Below are positions 8,807-17,992 of a DNA stretch of 50,613 nucleotides, piece after piece (within the stretch, counting starts at the first letter, position 1; every line of letters begins with the position of its first letter). The translations under genes and the position numbers were made by a program. The notes beneath the pieces were generated by a model, which was not told the DNA's origin, ran no database searches, and saw only the letters and a program-made list of their open reading frames with translations. The stretch spans positions 1-50,613 of the forward strand of contig NZ_CABUHK010000038.1 in the NCBI RefSeq assembly GCF_902491285.1. The letters run 5' to 3'. The DNA comes from an uncultured Bacteroides sp. GTDB lineage: Bacteria > Bacteroidota > Bacteroidia > Bacteroidales > Bacteroidaceae.

Positions 8807-9436
8807 ATGTTAGCAGATTTAACCGTAAAAGATTTCTTAGATAAAGTGGCTGGCAGTGACCCTGTGCCCGGTGGTGGTAGTATTGCTGCGTTAAGTGGTG
8901 CATTAGCTTCCGCCCTTTCCACAATGGTAACTAGGTTGACCGTAGGTAAGAAAGGCTATGAAATCAGCGAAGAACTAATGCAGCACGCACAAACAATCAC
9001 TCTCCGCCTGTTAGGCGAATTTATCGCACTTATCGATAAAGACTCCGAAGCCTACAATGCAGTATTTGCTTGCTTCAAACTTCCCAAAACAACCGATGAA
9101 GAAAAAGCCGTCCGAAGTGCTGCTATTCAGGAAGCAACCAAACAAGCTGCTCTCATCCCTTTGGAAGTAGCCCGGAAAGCCCTTGATATGATGGCAATTA
9201 TCGCTGATGTAGCCCGTTTCGGCAATCGAAATGCCGTTACCGATGCCTGCGTAGCCATGATGTCCGCTCGTTCTGCCGTTTTAGGTGCTTTGTTGAATGT
9301 TCGTATCAACCTCGGTTCGCTCAAAGACCGGGAATTTGTCATCCAACTGCAAGCTGAAGCCGATAAGATAGAGCAGGCTGCTTGTCAGAAAGAAAAAGAA
9401 ATACTGGATGCCGTTAATCAAGATTTGCGCGTATGA
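8807..9436 (+). CDS. fchA: Formimidoyltetrahydrofolate cyclodeaminase
   Basis: This enzyme converts 5-formimino-THF to 5,10-methenyl-THF and ammonia, returning the histidine C2 carbon to the one-carbon pool. The 209-residue, mostly helical product matches the C-terminal half of mammalian FTCD. The hallmark VAGSDPVPGGGSIAALSGAL (about residues 13-32) is present, as is the Ala-rich helical remainder with FGNRNAVTDACVAMMSARSA. Its stop overlaps the hutH start by 4 nt (ATGA), indicating translational coupling. Together with ftcD it forms a split version of the bifunctional enzyme. Confidence 0.93.
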   Translation: MLADLTVKDFLDKVAGSDPVPGGGSIAALSGALASALSTMVTRLTVGKKGYEISEELMQHAQTITLRLLGEFIALIDKDSEAYNAVFACFKLPKTTDEEKAVRSAAIQEATKQAALIPLEVARKALDMMAIIADVARFGNRNAVTDACVAMMSARSAVLGALLNVRINLGSLKDREFVIQLQAEADKIEQAACQKEKEILDAVNQDLRV

Positions 9437-10932
9437 GTAAGAATGTATACCATGTCGGTTCCGGTGAATTAACCTTCGAAATCATCGAACGGATTATTAA
9501 CGAGAACTTAAAACTGGAATTAGCTCCCGAAGCCAAGCTACGTATTCAGAAATGCCGTGACTACCTTGATTGTAAGATAGCTTCTTCCGAAGAGCCCCTG
9601 TATGGCATAACAACAGGTTTCGGTTCTTTATGTACCAAGAACATCTCTTCCGGCGAGCTGGGTACACTCCAAGAAAACCTGATAAAGAGTCATGCTTGCA
9701 GCGTAGGCGAAGAAATCCGCCCGGTCATTATCAAACTGATGTTGTTGTTGAAAGCTCACGCCCTCTCTCTCGGACATAGTGGCGTACAAGTTATCACAGT
9801 ACAGCGTATTCTCGATTTCTTCAATAATGACGTCATGCCTATCGTTTATGACCGCGGTTCTCTCGGAGCATCCGGAGATCTCGCCCCGCTGGCTAATCTC
9901 TTCCTTCCCCTGATTGGTGTCGGTGATGTCTATTATAAAGGAAAGAAATGTGAGGCTATCAGCGTTCTCGACGAATTTGGTTGGGAACCTGTCAAACTGA
10001 TGAGTAAAGAAGGGCTTGCATTGCTGAACGGCACACAATTCATGAGTGCCAACGGTGTATTCGCCATGCTCAAAGCTTTCCGCATCTCGAAGAAAGCCGA
10101 CCTCATCGCCGCCCTTTCCCTCGAAGCTTTTGACGGCCGGATCGACCCGTTTATGGACTGTATCCAACAAATCCGCCCCCATCAGGGACAGATTGAGACA
10201 GGCGAAGCTTTCCGTAAACTACTGGCCGGCAGTGAACTTATCGAACGTCATAAAGAACATGTGCAGGATCCTTATTCTTTCCGGTGCATCCCTCAGGTGC
10301 ATGGCGCCACGAAAGATGCGATTCGTTACGTTGCTTCTGTCCTGTTGACAGAAATCAACTCTGTCACAGACAATCCCACCATCTTTCCTGACGAAGACCG
10401 GATTATCTCAGGCGGAAACTTCCATGGGCAACCGCTTGCCATCTCTTATGATTTTCTTGCTATTGCTTTGGCCGAACTGGGAAACATCTCCGAGCGCCGC
10501 GTCTCCCAACTGATAATGGGACTTCGCGGACTGCCTGAATTTCTGGTAGCCAATCCCGGCCTGAACTCCGGTTTCATGATTCCGCAATATGCCGCCGCTT
10601 CGATGGTCAGCCAGAATAAAATGTACTGTTATGCCGCATCAAGCGATTCCATTGTCTCTTCCAACGGACAGGAAGATCACGTGAGTATGGGCGCCAATGC
10701 CGCCACCAAACTCTATAAAATAATGGATAACCTTGAACATATTCTTGCCATTGAACTGATGAACGCTGCACAAGGTATCGACTTCCGTCGTCCGCTGAAA
10801 ACGTCTCCCGTTCTGGAGCGTTTCCTTCATGCTTACAGGAAAGAAGTGCCCTTTGTGAAAGATGACATTGTGATGTACAAGGAGATACATAAAACAGTTG
10901 CCTTCCTGAAAAGGAATCAAATAGAATATTAA
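9433..10932 (+). CDS. hutH: Histidine ammonia-lyase
   Basis: This enzyme deaminates L-histidine to trans-urocanate, the first step of the pathway. The 499-residue length is typical. The MIO electrophile is formed from Ala146-Ser147-Gly148 in GSLGASGDLAPL. Other family blocks seen are YGITTGFGSL, SVTDNPTIFPDE, GGNFHGQPLA and SSNGQEDHVSMG. Although it catalyses the first step, it is the last gene of the operon and overlaps fchA by 4 nt. A long stem-loop follows 50 nt after the stop. Confidence 0.97.
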   Translation: MSKNVYHVGSGELTFEIIERIINENLKLELAPEAKLRIQKCRDYLDCKIASSEEPLYGITTGFGSLCTKNISSGELGTLQENLIKSHACSVGEEIRPVIIKLMLLLKAHALSLGHSGVQVITVQRILDFFNNDVMPIVYDRGSLGASGDLAPLANLFLPLIGVGDVYYKGKKCEAISVLDEFGWEPVKLMSKEGLALLNGTQFMSANGVFAMLKAFRISKKADLIAALSLEAFDGRIDPFMDCIQQIRPHQGQIETGEAFRKLLAGSELIERHKEHVQDPYSFRCIPQVHGATKDAIRYVASVLLTEINSVTDNPTIFPDEDRIISGGNFHGQPLAISYDFLAIALAELGNISERRVSQLIMGLRGLPEFLVANPGLNSGFMIPQYAAASMVSQNKMYCYAASSDSIVSSNGQEDHVSMGANAATKLYKIMDNLEHILAIELMNAAQGIDFRRPLKTSPVLERFLHAYRKEVPFVKDDIVMYKEIHKTVAFLKRNQIEY

Positions 10933-10981
10933 CCATAAACCCATCCCTTTTTCTATTTTCGTTAATATGGGCGACTGTTAT

Positions 10982-11021
10982 TGCCGGGTAAGCGTCGATT
11001 TTTATCGGCGTTTATCCGGCA
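10982..11021 (+). terminator. Long stem-loop downstream of hutH
   Basis: Positions 10983-10999 pair with 11004-11020 over 17 consecutive base pairs, three of them G-U, around a TTTT loop; T10982-A11021 adds one more. No long T tract follows (only ATTTATC), so it could be a terminator, an mRNA 3'-end stabiliser or a dispersed repeat. Confidence 0.6.
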
Positions 11022-11187
11022 TTTATCGGTCAGAACCCTTCTGATAGCGATAAAACTTTACTCCATATTCTTTTACTTCCTACCTTTGCCGTGTATTTGT
11101 TCCATATTACCTCTTAACACTTGTTTTCATATGAGTCCATTGAATGATAATAATTCTCAAATGGACTATAAATACGTGGAAACTTAA

Positions 11188-11217
11188 TTTGTTAATTGAG
11201 TTTTCTATTTATCTTTG
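11188..11217 (+). promoter_or_regulatory. Promoter of the TetR-efflux operon
   Basis: TTTG (11188-11191) and TATCTTTG (11210-11217), separated by 18 nt, match the Bacteroides -33/-7 consensus TTTG and TAnnTTTG. Transcription would begin near 11222-11226, leaving a leader of about 60 nt before the TetR start. The TetR product may bind nearby, but I see no clear operator palindrome. Confidence 0.7.
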
Positions 11218-11284
11218 TTCCGTTTTTCCTCTGTAAATGAAGATAAAACGAAAACTGCATTAAAACAATAAAGAAGAACGAACG

Positions 11285-11941
11285 ATGACAGAGCATGGAA
11301 AAGACGCTTCCCAAAGAGCAGAATTAAGAGAACGAATCGTGGTGACGGCAATGGAAGCTTTCAGAACGAAAGGTATCAGGAGTATTACAATGGACGATAT
11401 TGCGGCAGCATTAGGTATATCCAAACGTACGCTCTACGAAGTCTTTGCGGATAAGGAGTCGTTGTTGAGAGAATGCATATTGAAGGCACAGGCAGACAGA
11501 GACAGGTATTTGCAGCAGGTATATGAGGAATCGCACAATGTGCTGGAAGTGATACTTGCAGTGTTTCAGAAAAGCATTGAAGTGTTTCATCAGACGAATA
11601 AACGTTTTTTTGAGGACATCAAGAAATATCCGAAGGTATACGAGATAATGAGAGCCCGGCAGGACAGTGATTCGGTGAAAACAATGTCCTTCTTTAAGGT
11701 GGGGGTAGACCAGGGTATTTTTCGTTCAGATGTGAATTTTGCTATTGTCAATATGTTGGTACGTGAGCAGTTTGACGTATTGCTGAATACCGATGTTTGC
11801 AATGAATATCCTTTTATAGAAGTGTACGAGTCTATTATGTTTACCTATATTCGTGGCATTTCTACAGAGAAAGGAGCAAAGGTATTAGAAGATTTTATAC
11901 AAGAATATCGTAAGAACCGCATGGGCGAAAAGCAAGAGTGA
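11285..11941 (+). CDS. TetR/AcrR-family transcriptional regulator
   Basis: The 218-residue DNA-binding regulator has an N-terminal TetR helix-turn-helix (about residues 16-62) that includes SITMDDIAAALGISKRTLYEVFADKESLL. The remaining 150 or so residues form the variable helical ligand/dimer domain. It is the first gene of the operon that encodes the RND efflux system, 44 nt before the TolC-like gene. The usual arrangement is autoregulated repression relieved by a pump substrate; that is inference from family and position. The inducing compound cannot be told from the sequence. Confidence 0.93.
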   Translation: MTEHGKDASQRAELRERIVVTAMEAFRTKGIRSITMDDIAAALGISKRTLYEVFADKESLLRECILKAQADRDRYLQQVYEESHNVLEVILAVFQKSIEVFHQTNKRFFEDIKKYPKVYEIMRARQDSDSVKTMSFFKVGVDQGIFRSDVNFAIVNMLVREQFDVLLNTDVCNEYPFIEVYESIMFTYIRGISTEKGAKVLEDFIQEYRKNRMGEKQE

Positions 11942-11985
11942 GGTTCTGTTGACAAACAATTAAAGATTTAATTAGAAACCAGTTT

Positions 11986-13332
11986 ATGAACAAAATGAAA
12001 AGACCGACAGGTAAGAAGATTCTTCTGATGGCTGTAGTGTTCTGTGCGTTTGGCTTTGCAAAAGCTCAGGAGACTCAGGTGGCGGGGAATACGCTGACCT
12101 TAACCTTAGACAAAGCCTTGGAAATTGCCTTGGATGAGAATCCGACAATGAAAGTGGCGGCAGAAGAGATTGCTTTGAAGAAAGTAGCCGGTAAGGAAGC
12201 ATGGCAAAGTCTGTTGCCCGAAGCCAGCATCGCCGGCTCTGTGGATCATACAATCAAGGCAGCCGAAATGAAATTGAATGATATGTCGTTCAAGATGGGA
12301 CAGGACGGTACGAACACCGCCAATGCCGGATTGAGCATAAATCTGCCTTTGTTTGTGCCGGGTGTGTACCGTGCCATGTCAATGACAAAGACAGATATCG
12401 AACTTGCAGTAGAGAAGTCGCGCGCTTCCAAACTGGATTTGGTGAATCAGGTAAGTAAAGCCTACTATCAGTTGATGCTTGCACAAGACAGTTACGAAGT
12501 ACTTCAAGGCAGTTACAAACTGGCAGAAGACAATTATAATGTTGTCAATGCCAAGTATCAGCAGGGGACTGTGAGCGAATATGATAAAATCAGTGCGGAA
12601 GTGCAGATGCGCAGCATCAAACCGAACCTGATTTCGGCAGCCAACGCAGTGACTTTGGCTAAGTTGCAGCTCAAAGTGTTGATGGGCATTACTGCCGATG
12701 TGGAGATTAAGATTAATGATAGTCTGACTAATTACGAGATGGTTATGTTTGCCAACCAATTGAAGGAAGAGAACGTAAATCTGAACAACAATACCACTAT
12801 GAAACAGTTGGACTTGAACATGAAGTTATTAGAGAAGAACGTCAAGTCTTTGAAAACAAACTTTATGCCGACTCTTTCGATGAGTTTCTCCTACAACTAT
12901 CAATCCTTGTATAATCCGAATATCAACTTCTTCGATTATAATTGGAGCAACAGTTCGAGCCTGATGTTCAATCTCAGCATTCCTTTGTATAAGGCAAGCA
13001 ACTTTACGAAAGTAAAATCCGCCCGTATTCAGATGCGCCAGCTTGATTGGAACCGTATCGATACGGAAAGACAGTTGAATATGCAGATTGTCAGTTGCCG
13101 TAACAATATGGCTGCTAACACAGAGCAGGTAGTCAGCAATAAAGAAAATATAATGCAGGCTAAGAAAGCGGTGGTGATTGCCGAAAAACGTTATGATGTA
13201 GGTAAAGGTACGGTGCTTGAACTCAACAGTTCTCAAGTGGCACTGACGCAAGCCCAACTCACTTACAATCAGTCAATATATGATTATCTGGTTGCTAAGG
13301 CAGACCTCGACCAGATTTTAGGAAAAGAATAA
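11986..13332 (+). CDS. TolC-family outer membrane efflux protein
   Basis: This is the outer-membrane channel of a tripartite efflux pump. The 448-residue product has a signal peptide ending near GFAKAQ and two OEP-type repeats. The first begins LTLTLDKALEIALDENPTMKVAAEEI; the second is marked by NFMPTLSMSFSYNYQS and SLMFNLSIPLYKASNF. The regularly spaced coiled-coil helices typical of TolC are visible, ending in LTQAQLTYNQSIYDYLVAKADLDQILG. The ATG at 11986 has an alternative three codons later. It is followed by the adaptor gene after 33 nt. Confidence 0.95.
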   Translation: MNKMKRPTGKKILLMAVVFCAFGFAKAQETQVAGNTLTLTLDKALEIALDENPTMKVAAEEIALKKVAGKEAWQSLLPEASIAGSVDHTIKAAEMKLNDMSFKMGQDGTNTANAGLSINLPLFVPGVYRAMSMTKTDIELAVEKSRASKLDLVNQVSKAYYQLMLAQDSYEVLQGSYKLAEDNYNVVNAKYQQGTVSEYDKISAEVQMRSIKPNLISAANAVTLAKLQLKVLMGITADVEIKINDSLTNYEMVMFANQLKEENVNLNNNTTMKQLDLNMKLLEKNVKSLKTNFMPTLSMSFSYNYQSLYNPNINFFDYNWSNSSSLMFNLSIPLYKASNFTKVKSARIQMRQLDWNRIDTERQLNMQIVSCRNNMAANTEQVVSNKENIMQAKKAVVIAEKRYDVGKGTVLELNSSQVALTQAQLTYNQSIYDYLVAKADLDQILGKE

Positions 13333-13365
13333 AGATAGACAACTAAAAAATTACAACTAAGGAAT

Positions 13366-14382
13366 ATGAAAAAAGGTATCCAATTAGTAGCCCTGCTGTT
13401 AGCTGTGTTTATGGGCTCATGTACAGGTGGAAAAGACAAAGCTACTGTGGAACACGTGGACGCGAAACCCATCGTGAAACTGGCAGAGGTAAAAGCTCGT
13501 CCCGTAGAGCAGATACAAGATTATACGGCAACGGTAGAAGCAGAAGTGAAAAACAATATCGCTCCTTCATCTCCCGTACGTATCGACAAGATCTTTGTAG
13601 AGGTGGGCGACCGCGTATCCAAAGGACAGAAATTAGTGCAGATGGATGCAGCTAACCTGAATCAGACAAAGTTGCAACTGGATAATCAGAGAATCGAATT
13701 TAACCGTATCGACGAACTTTATAAAGTGGGCGGTGCATCCAAATCAGAATGGGATGCTTCAAAGATGCAACTTGACGTGACAGAGACAGCTTATAAGAAT
13801 CTGTTGGAGAACACTTCTTTGCTGAGCCCGATTAGTGGTGTAATTACTGCGCGCAACTATGATAACGGTGATATGTACAGTGGGGGAGAGCCGGTATTGG
13901 TCGTAGAACAAATTACTCCGGTGAAACTCCTTATCAATGTATCCGAAACCTACTTTACAAAAGTGAAGAAAGGTGCGCCGGTAGACGTGAAACTGGATGT
14001 ATATGGTGATGAAGTATTCACAGGAACCATTAATCTGGTTTATCCTACGATAGACGCTGCTACCCGTACATTCCAGGTAGAAATCAGACTGGACAACAGA
14101 GACCAGCGCGTACGTCCTGGAATGTTTGCCCGTGTAACGTTGAACTTCGGTACGGCCGACAACGTGGTTGTTCCCGATCTGGCTATCGTGAAACAGGCAG
14201 GTTCCGGTGACCGTTATGTATTCGTTTATAAAGATGGCAAAGTATCTTATAATAAAGTAGAGTTAGGTAGACGTATGGGTGCGGAGTACGAGTTGAAATC
14301 CGGTGTACCCGATAATTCTCAGGTTGTAGTTGCCGGCCAGTCACGTTTGGTGAACGGTATGGAAGTGGAAGTTGAGAAATAA
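13366..14382 (+). CDS. RND efflux periplasmic adaptor (membrane fusion protein)
   Basis: This lipoprotein adaptor links the RND pump to the outer-membrane channel. Its signal peptide ends in a lipobox FMGSC, so Cys19 is the likely lipidated residue of the 338-residue product. Family blocks follow in order: the biotinyl-lipoyl-like half-motif with VRIDKIFVEVGDRVSKGQKL, a short alpha-hairpin, the second half-motif LLSPISGVITARNYDNGD, and a beta-barrel with NLVYPTIDAATRTFQVEIRLDN and VRPGMFARVTL. The short hairpin is typical of Bacteroidetes HlyD/AcrA relatives. The pump gene starts 30 nt downstream. Confidence 0.95.
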   Translation: MKKGIQLVALLLAVFMGSCTGGKDKATVEHVDAKPIVKLAEVKARPVEQIQDYTATVEAEVKNNIAPSSPVRIDKIFVEVGDRVSKGQKLVQMDAANLNQTKLQLDNQRIEFNRIDELYKVGGASKSEWDASKMQLDVTETAYKNLLENTSLLSPISGVITARNYDNGDMYSGGEPVLVVEQITPVKLLINVSETYFTKVKKGAPVDVKLDVYGDEVFTGTINLVYPTIDAATRTFQVEIRLDNRDQRVRPGMFARVTLNFGTADNVVVPDLAIVKQAGSGDRYVFVYKDGKVSYNKVELGRRMGAEYELKSGVPDNSQVVVAGQSRLVNGMEVEVEK

Positions 14383-14412
14383 GTTTATAATGTGATATAA
14401 AACCTATTAAAC

Positions 14413-17400
14413 ATGAGTTTATACGAAGGTGCGGTTAAGAAACCGATTATGACCTCGCTCTGCTTCCTCGCAGTAGTGATCTTTGGTCTTTTCTCTTTGT
14501 CCAAATTGCCTATCGACTTGTATCCGGACATTGATACAAATACGATTATGGTAATGACCGCTTATCCCGGTGCAAGTGCTTCGGATATAGAAAATAATGT
14601 GACTCGCCCGCTCGAAAATACCTTGAATGCGGTGAGTAACTTGAAACATATTACCTCTCGTTCTTCCGAGAATATGTCTTTGATTACGTTGGAGTTCGAG
14701 TTTGGTAATGATATTGACGTCCTCACCAATGATGTGCGTGATAAACTCGACATGGTAAGCTCGCAGCTTCCGGATGATGTCGAGAATCCGATTATCTTCA
14801 AGTTCAGTACGGACATGATTCCTATCGTGTTGCTTTCCGTGCAGGCTAATGAGAGTCAGTCCGCTCTTTATAAAATATTGGACGACCGCGTGGTTAACCC
14901 GCTGGCACGTATTCCGGGAGTAGGAACCGTGTCTATCAGTGGTGCGCCGCAGCGTGAGATTCAGGTGTATTGTGACCCGAACAAACTGGAAGCATACCAC
15001 TTGACTATCGAAACAATCAGTTCTATTATTGGTGCCGAGAACAAGAATATTCCCGGCGGTAACTTCGATATTGGTAGTGAAACCTACGCGTTGCGTGTAG
15101 AAGGAGAGTTTAAAGATTCCCGTCAGTTGGCAGATGTTGTGGTGGGTACAAACAATGGGGCAAACGTCTTTTTGCGGGACGTAGCCCGAATTGTCGATAC
15201 CGTAGAAGAACGCGCACAGGAAACCTATAATAATGGTGTGCAAGGTGCTATGATTGTTGTTCAGAAACAGTCGGGAGCCAATTCGGTGGAAATCTCCAAG
15301 AAGGTGGCGGATGCCTTGCCGAGACTTCAGAAGAACTTGCCGAGTGATGTGAAAATCGGTGTTATCGTTGATACGTCCGATAATATTTTGAATACGATCG
15401 ACAGTTTGACCGAAACCGTGGCATATGCCTTGTTGTTCGTTGTGATAGTCGTGTTCCTCTTCTTGGGACGCTGGCGTGCGACGCTGATTATCTGTATCAC
15501 CATTCCACTTTCGTTGATTGCTTCATTCATTTACCTGGCAATCAGTGGAAATACGATTAATATCATCTCGCTTTCGTCTCTTTCTATCGCTATCGGTATG
15601 GTGGTGGATGATGCGATTGTGGTACTCGAAAACGTTACGACACATATCGAGCGCGGTTCCGACCCGAAACAGGCGGCTGTGCATGGTACGAATGAGGTGG
15701 CTATTTCCGTGATCGCTTCTACGCTGACCATGATTGCCGTATTCTTCCCGCTGACGATGGTGAGTGGTATGTCCGGTGTGCTTTTCAAACAGTTGGGTTG
15801 GATGATGTGTGCCATCATGTTTATTTCTACGGTCGCTGCGCTGTCATTGACACCGATGCTCTGTTCCCAGTTGCTTCGTTTGCAGAAGAAACCGTCGAAG
15901 ATGTTCAAACTCTTCTTTACTCCGATTGAGAAAGTACTGGACGGGCTCGATGCCGGGTATGCGAAGATGCTGAATTGGGCGGTACGTCATCGTCCGGTTG
16001 TCATCGTGGGATGTATCGCTTTCTTTATTATCAGTTTGCTGTGCGCGAAAGGCATCGGTACGGAATTCTTCCCGGCACAGGATAATGCACGTATTGCCGT
16101 GCAACTTGAGTTGCCGATTGGTACACGTAAAGAGATAGCGCAGGAACTTTCGGAAAAACTGACCAATCAATGGTTGACGAAGTATAAGGACATTATGAAA
16201 GTCTGTAACTACACAGTAGGTCAGGCCGACTCGGATAATACATGGGCTTCCATGCAGGACAACGGTTCTCATATTATCTCATTCAATATCAGCTTGGTAG
16301 ACCCGGGCGACCGTAATATCAGTCTGGAAAAGGTCTGTGATGAGATGCGTGAAGATTTGAAAGCCTATCCGGAATTCAGCAAGGCACAGGTAATCCTCGG
16401 AGGTAGTAACACAGGTATGTCCGCTCAGGCGAGCGCTGACTTTGAGGTTTACGGATACGATATGACCATGACCGATAGCGTGGCAGCCCGTCTGAAACGC
16501 GAACTGCTGAAAGTGAAAGGAGTAACCGAGGTCAATATCAGCCGTAGCGATTACCAACCGGAATATCAAGTCGACTTCGACCGTGAGAAACTGGCTATGC
16601 ACGGACTGAACCTGTCGACAGCCGGTAATTATTTGCGCAACCGTATCAACGGTGCAGTCGCTTCCAAATACCGTGAAGACGGAGACGAGTATGATATCAA
16701 GGTGCGCTATGCTCCCGAGTACCGTACAAGTCTGGAAAGTTTGGAGAATATCCTTATCTACAATGCCCAGGGACAGGCTGTCCGTGTGAAAGATGTCGGA
16801 AAAGTAGTCGAACGTTTCGCGCCGCCTACCATTGAGCGTAAAGACCGTGAACGTATCGTGACCGTTTCTGCCGTTATCTCCGGCGCCCCGTTGGGCGACG
16901 TGGTAGCTGCCGGTAACAAGGTCATTGACAAGATGGATCTTCCGGGCGAAGTAACCATTCAGATTTCCGGTTCGTACGAAGACCAGCAGGATTCGTTCCG
17001 TGATTTGGGAACACTCGGTATCTTGATTGTTATCCTTGTATTCATCGTAATGGCGGCGCAGTTCGAGTCATTGACCTATCCGTTCATTATCATGTTCTCC
17101 CTGCCGTTTGCATTTAGTGGTGTATTGATGGCACTGTTCTTCACGGGCAGCACATTGAGCGTCATGAGTTTGCTGGGAGGTATCATGTTGATTGGTATTG
17201 TGGTGAAGAACGGTATTGTGCTTATCGACTACATCACCCTTTGTCGTGAGCGTGGACTGGCAGTCATCAACTCTGTGGTGACATCCGGCAAGAGCCGTCT
17301 CCGTCCGGTATTGATGACCACGGCTACCACCGTTCTCGGTATGATTCCGATGGCTATCGGTGGCGGACAGGGTTCTGAGATGTGGAGTCCGATGGCGATT

Positions 17401-17571
17401 GCCGTAATTGGTGGTCTGACGGTATCTACCGTGTTGACATTGATTCTGATTCCTACCTTGTACTGTGTATTTGCGGGAACAGGTATCAAGAACCGCCGTC
17501 GTAAACTTCGCCATCAACGCGAACTGGACGTTTATTTTCAGGAGAATAAAAGCACCATTATTAAGAAATAA
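14413..17571 (+). CDS. RND-family efflux transporter, inner-membrane pump
   Basis: This proton-driven HAE1-type pump of the AcrB superfamily has 1052 residues, the full usual length. It has twelve expected TM segments with two large periplasmic loops. Motifs seen: N-terminal KKPIMTSLCFLAVVIFGLFSL, PGASASDIENNVTRPLEN, and the TM4 proton-relay motif GMVVDDAIVVLENV with Asp399-Asp400, matching the paired aspartates of AcrB. The C-terminal half includes LLGGIMLIGIVVKNGIVLIDY and SRLRPVLMTTATTVLGMIP. Substrates cannot be predicted; drugs, bile salts or fatty acids are all plausible in a gut organism. It ends 12 nt before the PII-like gene. Confidence 0.96.
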   Translation: MSLYEGAVKKPIMTSLCFLAVVIFGLFSLSKLPIDLYPDIDTNTIMVMTAYPGASASDIENNVTRPLENTLNAVSNLKHITSRSSENMSLITLEFEFGNDIDVLTNDVRDKLDMVSSQLPDDVENPIIFKFSTDMIPIVLLSVQANESQSALYKILDDRVVNPLARIPGVGTVSISGAPQREIQVYCDPNKLEAYHLTIETISSIIGAENKNIPGGNFDIGSETYALRVEGEFKDSRQLADVVVGTNNGANVFLRDVARIVDTVEERAQETYNNGVQGAMIVVQKQSGANSVEISKKVADALPRLQKNLPSDVKIGVIVDTSDNILNTIDSLTETVAYALLFVVIVVFLFLGRWRATLIICITIPLSLIASFIYLAISGNTINIISLSSLSIAIGMVVDDAIVVLENVTTHIERGSDPKQAAVHGTNEVAISVIASTLTMIAVFFPLTMVSGMSGVLFKQLGWMMCAIMFISTVAALSLTPMLCSQLLRLQKKPSKMFKLFFTPIEKVLDGLDAGYAKMLNWAVRHRPVVIVGCIAFFIISLLCAKGIGTEFFPAQDNARIAVQLELPIGTRKEIAQELSEKLTNQWLTKYKDIMKVCNYTVGQADSDNTWASMQDNGSHIISFNISLVDPGDRNISLEKVCDEMREDLKAYPEFSKAQVILGGSNTGMSAQASADFEVYGYDMTMTDSVAARLKRELLKVKGVTEVNISRSDYQPEYQVDFDREKLAMHGLNLSTAGNYLRNRINGAVASKYREDGDEYDIKVRYAPEYRTSLESLENILIYNAQGQAVRVKDVGKVVERFAPPTIERKDRERIVTVSAVISGAPLGDVVAAGNKVIDKMDLPGEVTIQISGSYEDQQDSFRDLGTLGILIVILVFIVMAAQFESLTYPFIIMFSLPFAFSGVLMALFFTGSTLSVMSLLGGIMLIGIVVKNGIVLIDYITLCRERGLAVINSVVTSGKSRLRPVLMTTATTVLGMIPMAIGGGQGSEMWSPMAIAVIGGLTVSTVLTLILIPTLYCVFAGTGIKNRRRKLRHQRELDVYFQENKSTIIKK

Positions 17572-17583
17572 CAGAAAAGAAAT

Positions 17584-17877
17584 ATGAAATCAGTATTGAT
17601 CACATTCGACCAGGCTTATTACGAACGAATCATGGCGTTGCTCGACCGTTTGGGTTGCCGTGGTTTCACATACCTTGAAAAGGTACAGGGACGTGGCTCG
17701 AAGACGGGTACTCCGCATTTCGGCAGTCATGCCTGGCCAAGTATGTGTTCGGCTATCATCACTGTAGTCGAAGACCATAAAGTAGATCCGTTGCTTGACA
17801 CCCTGCATCGGATGGACATGGAAACGGAACAATTAGGCTTGCGCGCATTTGTGTGGAACATTGAGCGAACCATTTGA
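17584..17877 (+). CDS. PII-like small protein linked to RND efflux
   Basis: The 97-residue protein has a ferredoxin-like pattern resembling PII (GlnB-like) signal proteins. N-terminal MKSVLITFDQAYYERIMALLDRLGCRGFTY is a beta-alpha-beta start. GRGSKTGTPHFGSHAWPSM lies where PII proteins carry the T-loop, and AIITVVEDHKVDPLLDTLHRM follows. The conserved KVQGRGS...GTPHFGSHAWP pattern marks a PII-like subgroup that differs from the nitrogen regulators GlnB/GlnK. It is the last gene of the efflux operon, before a strong terminator, so a role in sensing or modulating the pump is likely but unproven. The ligand is unknown. Confidence 0.75.
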   Translation: MKSVLITFDQAYYERIMALLDRLGCRGFTYLEKVQGRGSKTGTPHFGSHAWPSMCSAIITVVEDHKVDPLLDTLHRMDMETEQLGLRAFVWNIERTI

Positions 17878-17903
17878 TGACCGGTCTGCCGGATAAATAA
17901 ACG

Positions 17904-17946
17904 GAAAGGAGAATCTAATAAATAATGTAGATTCTCCTTTCTTTTT
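17904..17946 (+). terminator. Rho-independent terminator of the efflux operon
   Basis: A 14-bp perfect stem, GAAAGGAGAATCTA (17904-17917) pairing with TAGATTCTCCTTTC (17928-17941), has a 10-nt loop and is followed by TTTTT. Confidence 0.92.
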
Positions 17947-17958
17947 ATGGCTTTTATC

Positions 17959-17966
17959 TATCTTTG
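17959..17966 (+). promoter_or_regulatory. Likely -7 element of the SGNH-MBOAT operon
   Basis: TATCTTTG matches TAnnTTTG and lies 26 nt before the ATG at 17993. The expected -33 position overlaps the efflux-operon terminator, and no TTTG is evident there. Confidence 0.5.
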
Positions 17967-17992
17967 CGGTCGTTTTGGGATTTAGGAACATT

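Larger units (their letters stand above)
10933..11284. other. Intergenic region between hut and efflux operons
   Basis: This 352-nt region holds the hutH stem-loop, a second TACCTTTG box near 11083-11090 and the stronger TetR-operon promoter at 11188-11217. I see no convincing gene. The short open frame at 10981-11187 begins inside the stem-loop and has no protein-like features. Confidence 0.6.

Noticed and set aside
10981..11187. A 68-codon frame between hutH and the TetR gene
   Set aside because: It starts within a strong stem-loop, ends next to the TetR-operon promoter, and shows no signal peptide or domain.
14419..15243. A 274-codon open frame on the minus strand inside the RND pump gene
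   Set aside because: It lies wholly antisense to a well-conserved transporter whose motifs are intact; the translation has no family motif.
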